DNA from: Actinocatenispora rupis
GTDB taxonomy: Bacteria > Actinomycetota > Actinomycetes > Mycobacteriales > Micromonosporaceae
Reading direction: 5' to 3'
Length of the DNA: 64,000 nucleotides
NCBI RefSeq assembly: GCF_016861975.1
Contig: NZ_BOMB01000012.1
Coordinates: 310,001-374,000, forward strand
The position numbers were made by a program, and so were the translations under genes. Under the pieces are notes generated by a model that was not told the DNA's origin, ran no database searches, and saw only the letters and a list, made by a program, of their open reading frames with translations. Every line of letters begins with the position of its first letter. The stretch's first letter is position 1. Positions 7,108-14,970 of this stretch are shown piece by piece.

Positions 7108-9450
7108 CTACTCGCGGCTGGCCATCGCGACCGCTTCCTTCTCCAGGTCGACGTACGGTTCGCCGGACACGTCGACGATCGCCTCGTGGATGGTGCCGCC
7201 GACGAACTCGTACGGGGAGACGCCCGGGTAGTCGTCGGTCACCGGCTCGGCCGGATCCTTGCCGACGTTGAGCCCCTCCCCCACCAGCGAGAAGTTGCCG
7301 GGCTGGGTGGTGATGCGGCCGTCGCCGACCTTCCGGTCGTTGATGTAGAGGGTGAGCGTGCCGGTGGCGGGCATCGCGTCGCCCTCCCGTTCGAACACCG
7401 CCGCCAGGACCACGTCGCCGGTGGGCAGGTCGGTGTCGGCCTCGACGACCTGCAGGTTGCTGCCGACGAAGTTGTACGCGTACTTGAGCCGGCGGTCCTT
7501 CACGTACAGGCTGTGCCCGCCGAAGCGGGCGCCGTGGGAGAACAGCACGCCGTTGGCGTCGGTGGAGTCGACGGTGACGGTGACGGCGATCTGGTAGCTG
7601 CGGTTGCGGATGTTCACCGCCGCGGACTCGGGCACCTCGGCCGCGTCCGGGTAGTAGACGTACCGGTCGCGGGGTGGCGCGATCTGCGGGCGGGTCGGGT
7701 CGGCCAGCACCTCGACGGCGGTACGGTCGTCCAGCGGCAGCCCGTGGTACTTGCCGGCCTCGTTGAACCAGATGTTGACCATGTCGCGCAGCTTCACCGG
7801 ATGTTCGGCCGCCAGGTCGTGCATCTCGGTCGGGTCCTCGTCGGTGTGGTACAGCTCCCAGCGGTCGTTGTCGAAGTTGCTCCACCCGGCGATCGTGGGG
7901 TGCACCGAGACCGCCTTCCAGCCGCGGTGCCAGATCGCCCGGGAGCCGAGCATCGAGTAGAACGCGGTCTGCTTGGGGGTCGGCGCGTTCGCGTCCTCGA
8001 ACGTCGGGCGCAGGCTCACCCCCTCCAGCGGGATCTGTTGGTACCCCTTGATTTCGGTGGGCAGCTCGATGCCGAGGCAGTCGTACAACGTCGGGACGAT
8101 GTCGGTGGCGTGACAGTACTGGTGGCGCAGCTCGCCGCGGGCCCTGATGCCGCGCGGCCACGAGATGATGAGCGGATCAGCCACTCCGCCCTCGAAGTTG
8201 TACCGCTTCCACAGCTTGAACGGTGTGTTGAACGCCCACGCCCAGCCGGACGGGTAGTGGTTGTACGTGGCCGGCGAGCCGATCTGGTCGAGGTAGCGGA
8301 GGTTCTCCGCCATGTCGTCGGGGATCGAGTTGAAGAACTTGTTCTCGTTGACCGACCCGTTGGGCCCGCCCTCAGCGCTCGCGCCGTTGTCCGACACGAA
8401 GACGACGACGGTGTTGTCCAGCTCGCCGGACGCTTCCAGGAAGTCGAGCAGACGGCCGATCTCGTGGTCGGTGTGCGACAGGAAACCCGCGTACACCTCC
8501 GCCATCCGGCAGAACAGTCGCTGTTCGTCCGCCGACAGCGAGTCCCACGGGCGTACCACGTCGAGGTCCGGCCACTTCTTGCCGTCGGCGCTCGTCTCCT
8601 CGACGTACGGGTTGATCGTCGTCAGTTCGGCGTCGGCCGGCAGCACGCCCAGCTGCTTCTGCCGTTCGAGCACCAGTTCCCGGTACCGCTCGTAGCCCAT
8701 GTCGAACTTCCCCGCGTACTTCTCGATCCACTCCTTGGGCGCGTGGTGCGGGGCGTGCGTGGCGCCGGGGCAGAAGTACATGAAGAAGGGTTTCTCGGGG
8801 GCGATCACCTTGGCGTCCTTGACGAACTCGATCGCCTTGTCGGTCAGGTCGGTCGTCAGGTGGTACCCCTCGGCGGGGGTCGCGGGCTGCGGCACCGGAT
8901 GGTTGTCGTACACGAGGTCCGGGTACCACTGGTTGGTCTCGCCGCCGAGGAACCCGTAGTAGCGCTCGAATCCGCGACCGATCGGCCAGTTGCGTTTCGA
9001 GGACGCCAGGTTCATCTCGTCCGACGAACACAGGTGCCACTTCCCCAGCATGTACGTGTTCCAGCCGCGTTCGCCGAGCACCTCCGCGACCGTGGCGCAC
9101 TCGAACGGGATGTGGCCGTTGCCGTTGGGAAACCCGGTGGTGGCCTCCGCGATGCAGGCCATTCCGTTCGTGGTGTGGTTGCGGCCGGTGAGCAGGCTCG
9201 ACCGGGTCGGTGAGCAGAGCGCCGTGGTGTGCCAGTTGGTGTAGGTCAGCCCGGACTGCGCCAACCGGTTGATGTTGGGCGTCTCGATGAGCCCGCCCCA
9301 CGGCTGCGCGGCGGAGAACCCCATGTCGTCGAGAACGATGTAGAGCACGTTCGGCGCGCCCTCCGGAGCAACCGGCTGCCGGTACGGTTCCCAGTCGGGT
9401 TCGGAGTCCCGGATGTCGACGTTGATCACACCGTTGAATTGCTTGGCCAC
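7108..9450 (-). CDS. Type I sulfatase (arylsulfatase family)
   Basis: Predicted sulfate-ester hydrolase of 780 residues. The formylglycine signature C79-S-P-T-R-S-S-L-L-T-G-R fits CxPxR, with Cys79 as the residue that a formylglycine-generating enzyme would oxidise. Metal-ligand motifs VLYIVLDDMGF (Asp41, Asp42) and FVSDNGAS are also visible. The GTG at 9450 is chosen because GGGGGAG lies seven bases upstream. The 93-base in-frame extension has no ribosome site. The last 200 residues form an extra beta-rich domain with LamG/concanavalin-like features (YLYIND-type strands) seen in large arylsulfatases. No signal peptide is visible, so it is probably cytoplasmic. No sulfatase-activating enzyme is encoded nearby. 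Confidence 0.9.
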   Translation of the reverse strand: MAKQFNGVINVDIRDSEPDWEPYRQPVAPEGAPNVLYIVLDDMGFSAAQPWGGLIETPNINRLAQSGLTYTNWHTTALCSPTRSSLLTGRNHTTNGMACIAEATTGFPNGNGHIPFECATVAEVLGERGWNTYMLGKWHLCSSDEMNLASSKRNWPIGRGFERYYGFLGGETNQWYPDLVYDNHPVPQPATPAEGYHLTTDLTDKAIEFVKDAKVIAPEKPFFMYFCPGATHAPHHAPKEWIEKYAGKFDMGYERYRELVLERQKQLGVLPADAELTTINPYVEETSADGKKWPDLDVVRPWDSLSADEQRLFCRMAEVYAGFLSHTDHEIGRLLDFLEASGELDNTVVVFVSDNGASAEGGPNGSVNENKFFNSIPDDMAENLRYLDQIGSPATYNHYPSGWAWAFNTPFKLWKRYNFEGGVADPLIISWPRGIRARGELRHQYCHATDIVPTLYDCLGIELPTEIKGYQQIPLEGVSLRPTFEDANAPTPKQTAFYSMLGSRAIWHRGWKAVSVHPTIAGWSNFDNDRWELYHTDEDPTEMHDLAAEHPVKLRDMVNIWFNEAGKYHGLPLDDRTAVEVLADPTRPQIAPPRDRYVYYPDAAEVPESAAVNIRNRSYQIAVTVTVDSTDANGVLFSHGARFGGHSLYVKDRRLKYAYNFVGSNLQVVEADTDLPTGDVVLAAVFEREGDAMPATGTLTLYINDRKVGDGRITTQPGNFSLVGEGLNVGKDPAEPVTDDYPGVSPYEFVGGTIHEAIVDVSGEPYVDLEKEAVAMASRE

Positions 9451-9667
9451 TTCGCTCTCCCCCGTGACGAAGTTCCGCCGGGCAGGGTCGATCGAGAGAT
9501 CTCTAGGGAATGCGCGCCCGCAGATCTCCCGGTGCGCGGGCACCGGCGAACGACAGGAAATCCGTCCGTCGCAACGCAGGCGACCGACCAGACAGAATCT
9601 AGTGGACCGGCGTTCGCGCCGGAGGAGAACTCACGAACGGGACGCGCAACGGCGAGACGCGTACGGA

Positions 9668-9680
9668 TATCCTGCCGGCC
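9668..9680 (+). promoter_or_regulatory. Predicted -10 element of a leaderless promoter
   Basis: TATCCT at 9668-9673 stands seven bases before the ATG at 9681, the same spacing and hexamer as at 6130-6143. No Shine-Dalgarno sequence is present between them. Confidence 0.4.
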
Positions 9681-10361
9681 ATGGCGCGATCCGTGTGGAC
9701 CGGCACCCGTGAACGGCTCGCCCGGCTCGCCTCGACACCCGGCGCCGGCGCGGTGTTCGGATCGGCCGGCCACGGCTGGATGCTCCAGCCGCCGCTCCCC
9801 GCCGACGAGCTGGCCGAGGCGGAAACGCAGCTGCGGGTGGAGTTTCCGGCCGGGTACCGGTCGTTCCTCACGGAGGTCGGCAGCGGCGGGGCGGGGCCCG
9901 CGTACGGCCTGTTCCCGCTGCGCACGGTCGGCGGGCGGTGGCAGTGGGACGGCGACGGCGCCGACCTGACCGGCCTGTCGACGCTGGACCGGCCGTTCCC
10001 GCACGTCGAGGCGTTCAACCCGGCCGACGGCCTGCCTGCGCCACCGCAACCGGGCCAGTACGTGACGACGGCGGAGTTCAACGCGGCCGAGGACGCGTAC
10101 TGGGAACGGTACGACGCCGTCGTCCTGGATCCGGCGCACTCGACCGGCCTGCTGTACCTGTGCCACCTGGGATGCGCGCGGCGGGAGGCGCTCGTGGTCA
10201 GCGGCCCCGCCCGGGGCCAGATGTGGGCGGACGACATCGCCGGCGGCGGTGGTTTCCGACCGCTCGGCGACGACGACGGAGCGCCGCTGGACTTCGCCCG
10301 GTGGTACCTCCGGTGGCTGGAGCTGGCCGAGGACCAGGTGACCGGTTCCGTCGACGGTTGA
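9681..10361 (+). CDS. SMI1/KNR4 (SUKH) family protein
   Basis: A 226-residue soluble protein with the SUKH core: LAEAETQLRVEFPAGYRSFLTEVGSG near residues 43-68, then the GLFPL turn. A later strand pattern ends at FARWYLRWLELAEDQ. SUKH proteins include many immunity proteins of polymorphic toxin systems as well as housekeeping proteins. No toxin is directly adjacent, although a deaminase toxin operon begins 0.9 kb away on the other strand. The start has no ribosome site but sits seven bases after a TATCCT -10-like hexamer. Confidence 0.8.
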   Translation: MARSVWTGTRERLARLASTPGAGAVFGSAGHGWMLQPPLPADELAEAETQLRVEFPAGYRSFLTEVGSGGAGPAYGLFPLRTVGGRWQWDGDGADLTGLSTLDRPFPHVEAFNPADGLPAPPQPGQYVTTAEFNAAEDAYWERYDAVVLDPAHSTGLLYLCHLGCARREALVVSGPARGQMWADDIAGGGGFRPLGDDDGAPLDFARWYLRWLELAEDQVTGSVDG

Positions 10362-10471
10362 GCCGCGCGGAACGGCCGGGAACGGTGCCGGAGGCCGCCG
10401 GGTCTTACTCGACAGGGGCCACCGGCTCGGAATCCCGGTGATCAAGGAGGCGGAAACGGTAGCCTCGGATG

Positions 10472-10645
10472 ATGAGTCTCGTTCCGTGCCGGACCTGCCA
10501 CGGCAGCGGCCACGTCGAACGGCCGACCGCGATCGTGCTCCGCGGCTCCCGCGGCACCGTCCTCGCCGGCCACCAGTGCCCCGCCTGCCACGGCGCCGGC
10601 TGGTACGTGTCCGCCGCGAAGCCGGCGCACCGCCCGCCCGAGTAG
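10472..10645 (+). CDS. Small zinc-ribbon protein with DnaJ-like CxxCxGxG motifs
   Basis: A 57-residue protein with two CxxC knuckles, CRTCHGSGH and CPACHGAGW, separated by about 25 residues. These are the CxxCxGxG repeats of the DnaJ central zinc finger, so one zinc ion and a redox or chaperone-like or RNA-binding role are plausible. ATG codons at 10469 and 10472 are both possible. The second lies six bases after TAGCCT, as at other leaderless starts. An AAGGAGG sequence further upstream is too distant (18 bases or more) to decide. It converges on the Imm1 gene. Confidence 0.6.
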   Translation: MSLVPCRTCHGSGHVERPTAIVLRGSRGTVLAGHQCPACHGAGWYVSAAKPAHRPPE

Positions 10646-10773
10646 ACGAGCGGCCTGTCTGTCCACAGTAGACGTAACGGACGGCGGCGGTCGCGGGCTC
10701 GGCGGCCGTGTGCATGCGACGCAGTGTTGCCGAGCACGGCGTGCTCCATTGACTCAACGGCCGCGGCGAGAGT

Positions 10774-11235
10774 TCAGACGCCGGCGTGCTCGACGTCCCA
10801 CGCGACGTTCGTTGGCCGCCGCCCGGTCCGCATGTACTCGCGGACGGCCTGACGCACGGTCGGAGGCGTCACCCGCGTCTCGCTCGGAAGGAAGTCGGTC
10901 GACTCACCGTGCATGTCGAATTCGATCGGGTCCGGCCAGTCGCTGAGGCCCGTCTCATGGGCGAAACCGCCATCCGGACCGACGTAGAGCAGGCACGACC
11001 GCTCCGCGTGCCCCAGGCCGAACTGGAGGCCGTACGGCATCCGCACGGTGCCGTCATCGTCACGGAACCCGTCGGTGGTGGAGGTGACCTCGACAATCAT
11101 CGGCGTGCCGCACCGCTGCGCATCGTCCGTCAAGTAGTCCAGGATGAAGTCAAGTCGGCGCGGGTCGTCGACCGTCTCCTGTTTCGCGCCGAACGGCTGG
11201 TCAGGGTCCCGACCCCAGCTCACGGTGACGTTCAT
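10774..11235 (-). CDS. Imm1-family immunity protein
   Basis: A 153-residue acidic protein with the Imm1 pattern: an N-terminal helix with LDFILDYL, strands MIVEVTS and GLQFGLGHAERSCLLYVG, and a C-terminal helix TVRQAVREYMRTGRRPTNVAW. Imm1 proteins are known partners of nucleic-acid deaminase and other polymorphic toxins. It overlaps the stop codon of the deaminase toxin gene by 4 bp (ATGA), the tight linkage expected of a toxin-antidote pair. It presumably binds the deaminase domain in the cytoplasm and protects the producer. It is the last gene of the minus-strand operon. Confidence 0.85.
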   Translation of the reverse strand: MNVTVSWGRDPDQPFGAKQETVDDPRRLDFILDYLTDDAQRCGTPMIVEVTSTTDGFRDDDGTVRMPYGLQFGLGHAERSCLLYVGPDGGFAHETGLSDWPDPIEFDMHGESTDFLPSETRVTPPTVRQAVREYMRTGRRPTNVAWDVEHAGV

Positions 11236-12020
11236 CGAAGCCCCTTCCCGTTCCCTTCGTAACTACCGTAATGCGTCACGTTGCCGTTGTCGTCTGCGAC
11301 ATAGATGTGGATCTTGCTACCGGATGGTGTGACCTCCGGTAAGAGCACGTCGCAGCCGAACGGTCCGGTGCACGGATCGTTGTTGAGCACCAGGACCACC
11401 TCCGCCGGGGCGCTGGAGCTGCGCATGTGCCCGGCCACCAGGCCCTCCACGTGGTGGTTCACCGAGGTGAGTTGACCGTACGGCGGGTTGCGATAGAACG
11501 GGCTCAACCCGGCGAGCCGTACCGGGTCACCATCTCGACCCGACCGGATCATCCCTGGTAGAAACTGGCCACCGTTTCGGGTGAACGCGATGCCGGTCGT
11601 CTTCCCCTTCCCGAATCGGCGGGGCAGTCCCTTGGCTGCCTGCTGCACGTAGGTGGGCACTCGAGCGGACGAGCCGACTGGCTCCCAGGCCGGCGGCGTC
11701 GGGGCTCCGATGCTCGGCGCCGGTACCGTCGGCGGGCCGCCCGCGTCGCCCGTGCCGGCCCCGATCTGGACCAGGTAGCCGTTGAGGGCCTCAACGCTGG
11801 CGGCGATCCGGCGCCGGACGTCGACCAACTTGCCGACGGCGTGGGTGAGTGCGGCGACGGCGTCGGTCGGTTCGGTGCGCTGCGTTCCCTCCACGACAGC
11901 GCCGAGGGCGCCGACCGCGGTGGTCAGGCCCTGTTCGGCCTGCGCGGCGGCGCCCTCGGCGTCCTGTGCGTCCTTCATGGCGGCGCGGATCTGCGCGGCA
12001 ACCTGTCTGATGCTGGTCAC
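11232..12020 (-). CDS. DddA/SCP1.201-like DNA cytosine deaminase toxin
   Basis: A 262-residue two-part protein. Residues 1-85 form an Ala/Gln-rich helical domain resembling small actinobacterial DUF6244-type proteins. Residues 90-120 are a Pro/Gly linker. Residues 120-262 resemble the SCP1.201/DddA deaminases, with zinc ligand His190 and catalytic Glu192 in HHVEG, and N214-D-P-C217-x5-C223 supplying the cysteine ligands. The final strands (KIHIYV, HYGSYEGN) also fit. Family members deaminate cytosine in double-stranded DNA and kill competitors. No signal peptide is present and the export route is unknown. The GTG start overlaps the upstream stop (GTGA), and its own stop overlaps the Imm1 start. 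Toxin activity is inferred from motifs. Confidence 0.82.
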   Translation of the reverse strand: MTSIRQVAAQIRAAMKDAQDAEGAAAQAEQGLTTAVGALGAVVEGTQRTEPTDAVAALTHAVGKLVDVRRRIAASVEALNGYLVQIGAGTGDAGGPPTVPAPSIGAPTPPAWEPVGSSARVPTYVQQAAKGLPRRFGKGKTTGIAFTRNGGQFLPGMIRSGRDGDPVRLAGLSPFYRNPPYGQLTSVNHHVEGLVAGHMRSSSAPAEVVLVLNNDPCTGPFGCDVLLPEVTPSGSKIHIYVADDNGNVTHYGSYEGNGKGLR

Positions 12021-12337
12021 GGGTTCGGTCTGTCCTCCCGGCCGAACGTCGTGTCAGCCTCGGCGAGGCCGGCGGTGGTGGCGCGGAACTCCTCCGTGGG
12101 GGCCACGCACAACGACCGACCGCGCCGCGTGGCCCATCCGCAGGCGACGAACGCGCGCAACGTCTCCGCCGCGGACGTGCACCCCACGACGGTCTCCATG
12201 TCGTACGCGGTGATCCACCCGTCCATCGCGCCGGTATGGCTTCGCTGCGCCAGTTCCCGCAGGATCGTCAAAGCCAGCGGGGTCATCGACGGTGGATCGG
12301 CCGGCTGGTCGGGGCGCGGATGCCCGGCGCCGCTCAT
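12017..12337 (-). CDS. Small winged-helix-like hypothetical protein in the toxin operon
   Basis: A 106-residue protein of unknown family. The segment MTPLALTILRELAQRS and the following AYDMETVVGCTSAAETLRAF, then ATRRGRSLCVAP, look like the helices and wing of a winged-helix fold, so it could be a DNA-binding or adaptor protein. Its stop overlaps the toxin GTG by 4 bp and its ATG overlaps the upstream stop by 4 bp. It is therefore locked into the toxin operon by translational coupling. No function can be assigned. Confidence 0.65.
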   Translation of the reverse strand: MSGAGHPRPDQPADPPSMTPLALTILRELAQRSHTGAMDGWITAYDMETVVGCTSAAETLRAFVACGWATRRGRSLCVAPTEEFRATTAGLAEADTTFGREDRPNP

Positions 12338-12495
12338 CGGCTGGCCACCAGGACCACGACGACGAGCAACACCAGCAGGCTTCCGCCGGACAGCGTGACG
12401 ACGATGCGCCGCCCCGCGCCGCGTACCGTCGCCACGAGCAGCGCGAGCAGACCGGTCAGGACGATCAAGCCCGTTGCCTGCTGTCCGCCGGTCAC
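12334..12495 (-). CDS. Tiny two-helix membrane protein in the toxin operon
   Basis: A 53-residue protein made of two hydrophobic helices (GLIVLTGLLALLVATV and LLVLLVVVVLVASR) joined by a short basic loop (RGAGRR). The GTG start overlaps the previous stop by 4 bp and its TGA overlaps the next ATG by 4 bp. Its size and position resemble the small Spd-type membrane proteins of actinomycete mobile elements, but no homology can be shown. Confidence 0.55.
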   Translation of the reverse strand: MTGGQQATGLIVLTGLLALLVATVRGAGRRIVVTLSGGSLLVLLVVVVLVASR

Positions 12496-12773
12496 GACGT
12501 CACCGCCGTACCGAGGGCCAGCGCGGCCACCACCGTTGCCGGGACCGTGCCGCGCACCGGGTTGCGCAGTACACGGCTGCCTGGGGCCGGCTCGGCGGAC
12601 GTGGCCAACGGCAGGGTGCTGGAGGTGTCCCGGCAGCCGAACCGACCGCGGGTGCCCACGTGCACCCACGACGACCCCACGGGTTCGATCTGCTCGTGAC
12701 AGTGGCGGCAGAGCCGCGGTGGGTCAGCGGGCGGGCGGCGGGCAGGGCGCGGCGTGTGCCGGTCGGGCGTCAT
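12492..12773 (-). CDS. Small CxxC protein with a C-terminal hydrophobic segment
   Basis: A 93-residue hypothetical protein. Pro/Arg-rich start, then CRHCHEQIEPVG and a later GRFGC that could complete a metal site, then a C-terminal hydrophobic stretch (VPATVVAALALGTAV) that may span the membrane. The ATG at 12773 has GGAG nine bases upstream. Its first 50 bases lie inside the end of the upstream gene in another frame. Its stop overlaps the GTG of the two-helix membrane gene. Confidence 0.5.
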   Translation of the reverse strand: MTPDRHTPRPARRPPADPPRLCRHCHEQIEPVGSSWVHVGTRGRFGCRDTSSTLPLATSAEPAPGSRVLRNPVRGTVPATVVAALALGTAVTS

Positions 12774-13002
12774 GAAACGAATCTCCAGAACCTTGAACGT
12801 GGACACGGATGACGGCGCCGAGGCGCGGCAGGAAGACGACCGCGACGCGGGACGCGCCGTCCGGGATCGGGTCAGCGGGGTGGGTGAGTCGGTGGCCACG
12901 CAGGAGTGCCCAACCATGCGGCAGAGCCACCGACCCCACCACCGCGTACCAGCACGGCGGTGACGAGCCCACCGCCGTCCTGGCCGAGGAGGGCAGCCAC
13001 AC
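12724..13002 (-). CDS. Hypothetical protein in the toxin operon
   Basis: About 92 residues. The frame shows clear third-position GC preference from 13002 to about 12800, which favours it over the overlapping frame opened by the GTG at 13010. The GTG at 13002 starts four bases after the upstream stop. No known domain is recognised; VALPHGWALLRGHRL and SRVAVVFLPRLGAV suggest a small alpha/beta protein. The last 15 codons lose the codon bias where the next gene starts, so the true end is uncertain. Confidence 0.4.
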   Translation of the reverse strand: MWLPSSARTAVGSSPPCWYAVVGSVALPHGWALLRGHRLTHPADPIPDGASRVAVVFLPRLGAVIRVHVQGSGDSFHDARPAHAAPCPPPAR

Positions 13003-13006
13003 CCGA

Positions 13007-13501
13007 TCACCGCGGACCGGGTACGGCGCGTTCGACGCGCAGCCGGTTGACGTCAACCAGGACCCGCGCGTGCCGGCCGGTGTCGACGTAGCTGCCGTGC
13101 AGGTAGAGGTGTTCGGGCGCGTAGGCACTCTCGACCCGCTCCACGTACAGCCAGGCCGACGGACGTCCGCCGCGCACCAACGCCGACGGCGTCAACCACG
13201 CCCACTCGCCCACGTGCGGCTCCGCGCCGATCACCGTGTCGTAACCGTCGCGGACCTCCCGCCCGCGCAGCTCGGCCGGGATCGTCATGGACCGGATCGC
13301 CCCGCTGCTGTGCGCCCCCATGGTCTGTCCCTTCCGGGACCGACTCCGGCCCGCGTAGCGGATGAACTGGAGAGGGGTGCGGAACGTGCGGCCGTCGGTC
13401 GCGGTGACCTCGGCCTGATTGTCGCCGGACAGGTAGGTCTCGGAAACCTCGAAAGTCTCCGAGCCGATGCGGGCCAGGTCGCCGGGCGCCACGATGCTCA
13501 C
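13007..13501 (-). CDS. Hypothetical protein in the toxin operon
   Basis: A 164-residue protein of unknown family. The first 50 residues (VAPGDLARIGSETFEV ... FRTPLQFIRYAG) resemble a small SH3-like or KOW-like barrel. The rest is beta-rich with VGEWAWLTPSALVRG and WLYVERV. No catalytic motif is evident. The GTG start overlaps the stop of the upstream 60-residue gene by 4 bp. Confidence 0.6.
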   Translation of the reverse strand: MSIVAPGDLARIGSETFEVSETYLSGDNQAEVTATDGRTFRTPLQFIRYAGRSRSRKGQTMGAHSSGAIRSMTIPAELRGREVRDGYDTVIGAEPHVGEWAWLTPSALVRGGRPSAWLYVERVESAYAPEHLYLHGSYVDTGRHARVLVDVNRLRVERAVPGPR

Positions 13502-13680
13502 AACGCACCCCGTTCCCGCGCCAGCCGCAGCGCTGCCGCCATGCTGTCGGGCCTGGTGTGCTCGCTCCAGATGGCGCGCAAGGTGTCCCCACCGGCGTCG
13601 TCACCTGTGTCGATGGTCGCGGTGCGGCGCCTACCGAACGGCCACCACCCGCGTGTTCCGATACGCTTCGACCGCCTCAC
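13498..13680 (-). CDS. Small basic hypothetical protein, early gene of the toxin operon
   Basis: A 60-residue protein. Its N-terminal third is strongly basic (RRSKR ... FGRRR), followed by an acidic linker and a helical tail ending in AAALRLARERGAL. The GTG at 13680 has GGGAGG six bases upstream, a good ribosome site. Its stop overlaps the next start (GTGA). Function unknown. Confidence 0.55.
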   Translation of the reverse strand: MRRSKRIGTRGWWPFGRRRTATIDTGDDAGGDTLRAIWSEHTRPDSMAAALRLARERGAL

Positions 13681-13762
13681 GGATACCTCCCAAGGTGTGG
13701 AGTGAGGCAGAGGCGTGGTGCGCCGCGATGGTGCTTTCCAGGGCTGTCATCGCCGGTCGCAC
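13631..13762 (-). CDS. Possible 43-residue leader gene of the toxin operon
   Basis: A short frame opening at GTG 13762 with AAGGGAGG four bases before it. The product is helical (ALESTIAAHHASASLHTL ... REAVEAYRNTR). It overlaps the next gene by 50 bases. The ribosome site is better than expected by chance, but size and overlap keep this tentative. Confidence 0.35.
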   Translation of the reverse strand: MRPAMTALESTIAAHHASASLHTLGGIREAVEAYRNTRVVAVR

Positions 13763-14064
13763 CACGCCTCCCTTCTACGGCCCACCGCTACGAGCGGGCC
13801 GATCCTGACGGCCGGATGCCGACTGTTCAGCCAAATCCCCTGAACGGCTGTGCGCACCCGACCGGTCTGCAAACCCTCATGTCCGTCAGACAACGCAGAG
13901 GGTGATACCTGCATACTGCCCGCGAAAACACCGGCCTGCAATACTCATGACGGTTCGACACGCCGAGGATTACCCGCCCGGATTAGCCCGTTGCGTAATA
14001 CGCGGCGCGATGATTTCATGACGCATGAATGACTCATACAGGTCGAGTAAGGAGGAGGTGAGAG
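13763..14064. promoter_or_regulatory. Divergent control region between the toxin operon and the Scr1-type regulator
   Basis: About 300 bases, less GC-rich than its surroundings, separating the minus-strand toxin operon from the plus-strand regulator. Near the regulator end lie GCGTA-A-TACGC (13993-14003) and TCATG-ACG-CATGA (14016-14028), both perfect dyads, then an AAGGAGGAGG ribosome site ending six bases before the ATG at 14065. The dyads are candidate operators for the neighbouring HTH protein. A 64-codon frame at 13747-13941 has no supporting signal. Confidence 0.5.
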
Positions 14065-14970
14065 ATGTCGGAGACGGTTGCCTCGGCCGGCTCGACGGTG
14101 GCGCGGCGGCAGCTCGGACGAGAGTTGAGCATCCTGCGCAAGTCCCTCGTTCCAGCCATCAGTCAGGTCAAGGCGTCGCGGGAGATGGGGTGGTCGCAGG
14201 CGAAGCTGCACCGCTTGGAGGCGGGTAAGCCGGAGGTCACCATCCTGCGTCGAGACATCCGCGACCTGTGCGAGATGTATGGCGCCAGCTCGGCCCGAGC
14301 AGCCAAGCTCATGGCGATCTACGAGCAGACCCAGCTTGCCGGCCCGTGGGCCAGCCGGTACGGCGAGATCCCTGACTGGTTCCAGCTCTACGTGGAACTG
14401 GAGCAGGCGGCATCTGGCCTGCGCGAGTACCACACCGAGCTGATCACCGGCGTGTTCCAGATCCGTGAGTACGCCACCGAGCTGGTACGCCTCGATCTTG
14501 AAGGCCGCAACACCGACGCCACCGCCGACGTGATCGCTGAGCGCGTGGAGATCCGACTGAAGCGCAGCGAACTGCTGACTCGGGAACTTCCCGCCGCGCC
14601 CACCTTCGACATCGTGCTCAACGAGGCGATCATCCGCCGTCCGGTGGGAGGCCCACACGTCATGGCACGGCAGCTTCGGCACCTTGCCGAGGTCAGCGAA
14701 CTTCCCAACGTGACGTTGCGGATCGTGCCGTTCAGCGCAGGTCTGCACCGCGCCGCGCTGGCCGCCGGAGCCTTCGTGATCTTGGACTTTGCAGCAAACG
14801 AGGAGCCGACCACCGTCTACTCGGAGGGGCTGACCGGCGCCGCATACCTCGACCAGGACAACGAGACCGCCGCGTACATCTGGGCGTTCGACGGCCTGAC
14901 GAAGTCGTCTCTTGATGCATCCGCGTCAAGGGATCTGGTTATCACCGCGTCGAAGGAGTACGAGAGATGA
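14065..14970 (+). CDS. Scr1-type HTH regulator with DUF5753 domain
   Basis: A 301-residue protein. The N-terminal helix-turn-helix includes KASREMGWSQAKLHRLEAGK (about residues 36-55) and RRDIRDLCEMYGA. The rest is the DUF5753 sensor domain, with the typical PDWFQLYVELEQAA ... IREYHTELI-like start and LRIVPFSAGLHRAALAAGAF near residues 215-234. These proteins pair with small DUF397 proteins in actinobacteria and have been described as toxin-antitoxin-like or developmental regulators. A strong ribosome site precedes the ATG. Its stop overlaps the next DUF397 gene by 4 bp, confirming the pair. Confidence 0.92.
   Translation: MSETVASAGSTVARRQLGRELSILRKSLVPAISQVKASREMGWSQAKLHRLEAGKPEVTILRRDIRDLCEMYGASSARAAKLMAIYEQTQLAGPWASRYGEIPDWFQLYVELEQAASGLREYHTELITGVFQIREYATELVRLDLEGRNTDATADVIAERVEIRLKRSELLTRELPAAPTFDIVLNEAIIRRPVGGPHVMARQLRHLAEVSELPNVTLRIVPFSAGLHRAALAAGAFVILDFAANEEPTTVYSEGLTGAAYLDQDNETAAYIWAFDGLTKSSLDASASRDLVITASKEYER

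Noticed and set aside
13747-13941. A 64-codon minus-strand frame upstream of the toxin operon
   Set aside because: No ribosome site, weak codon bias and it covers the probable promoter region.
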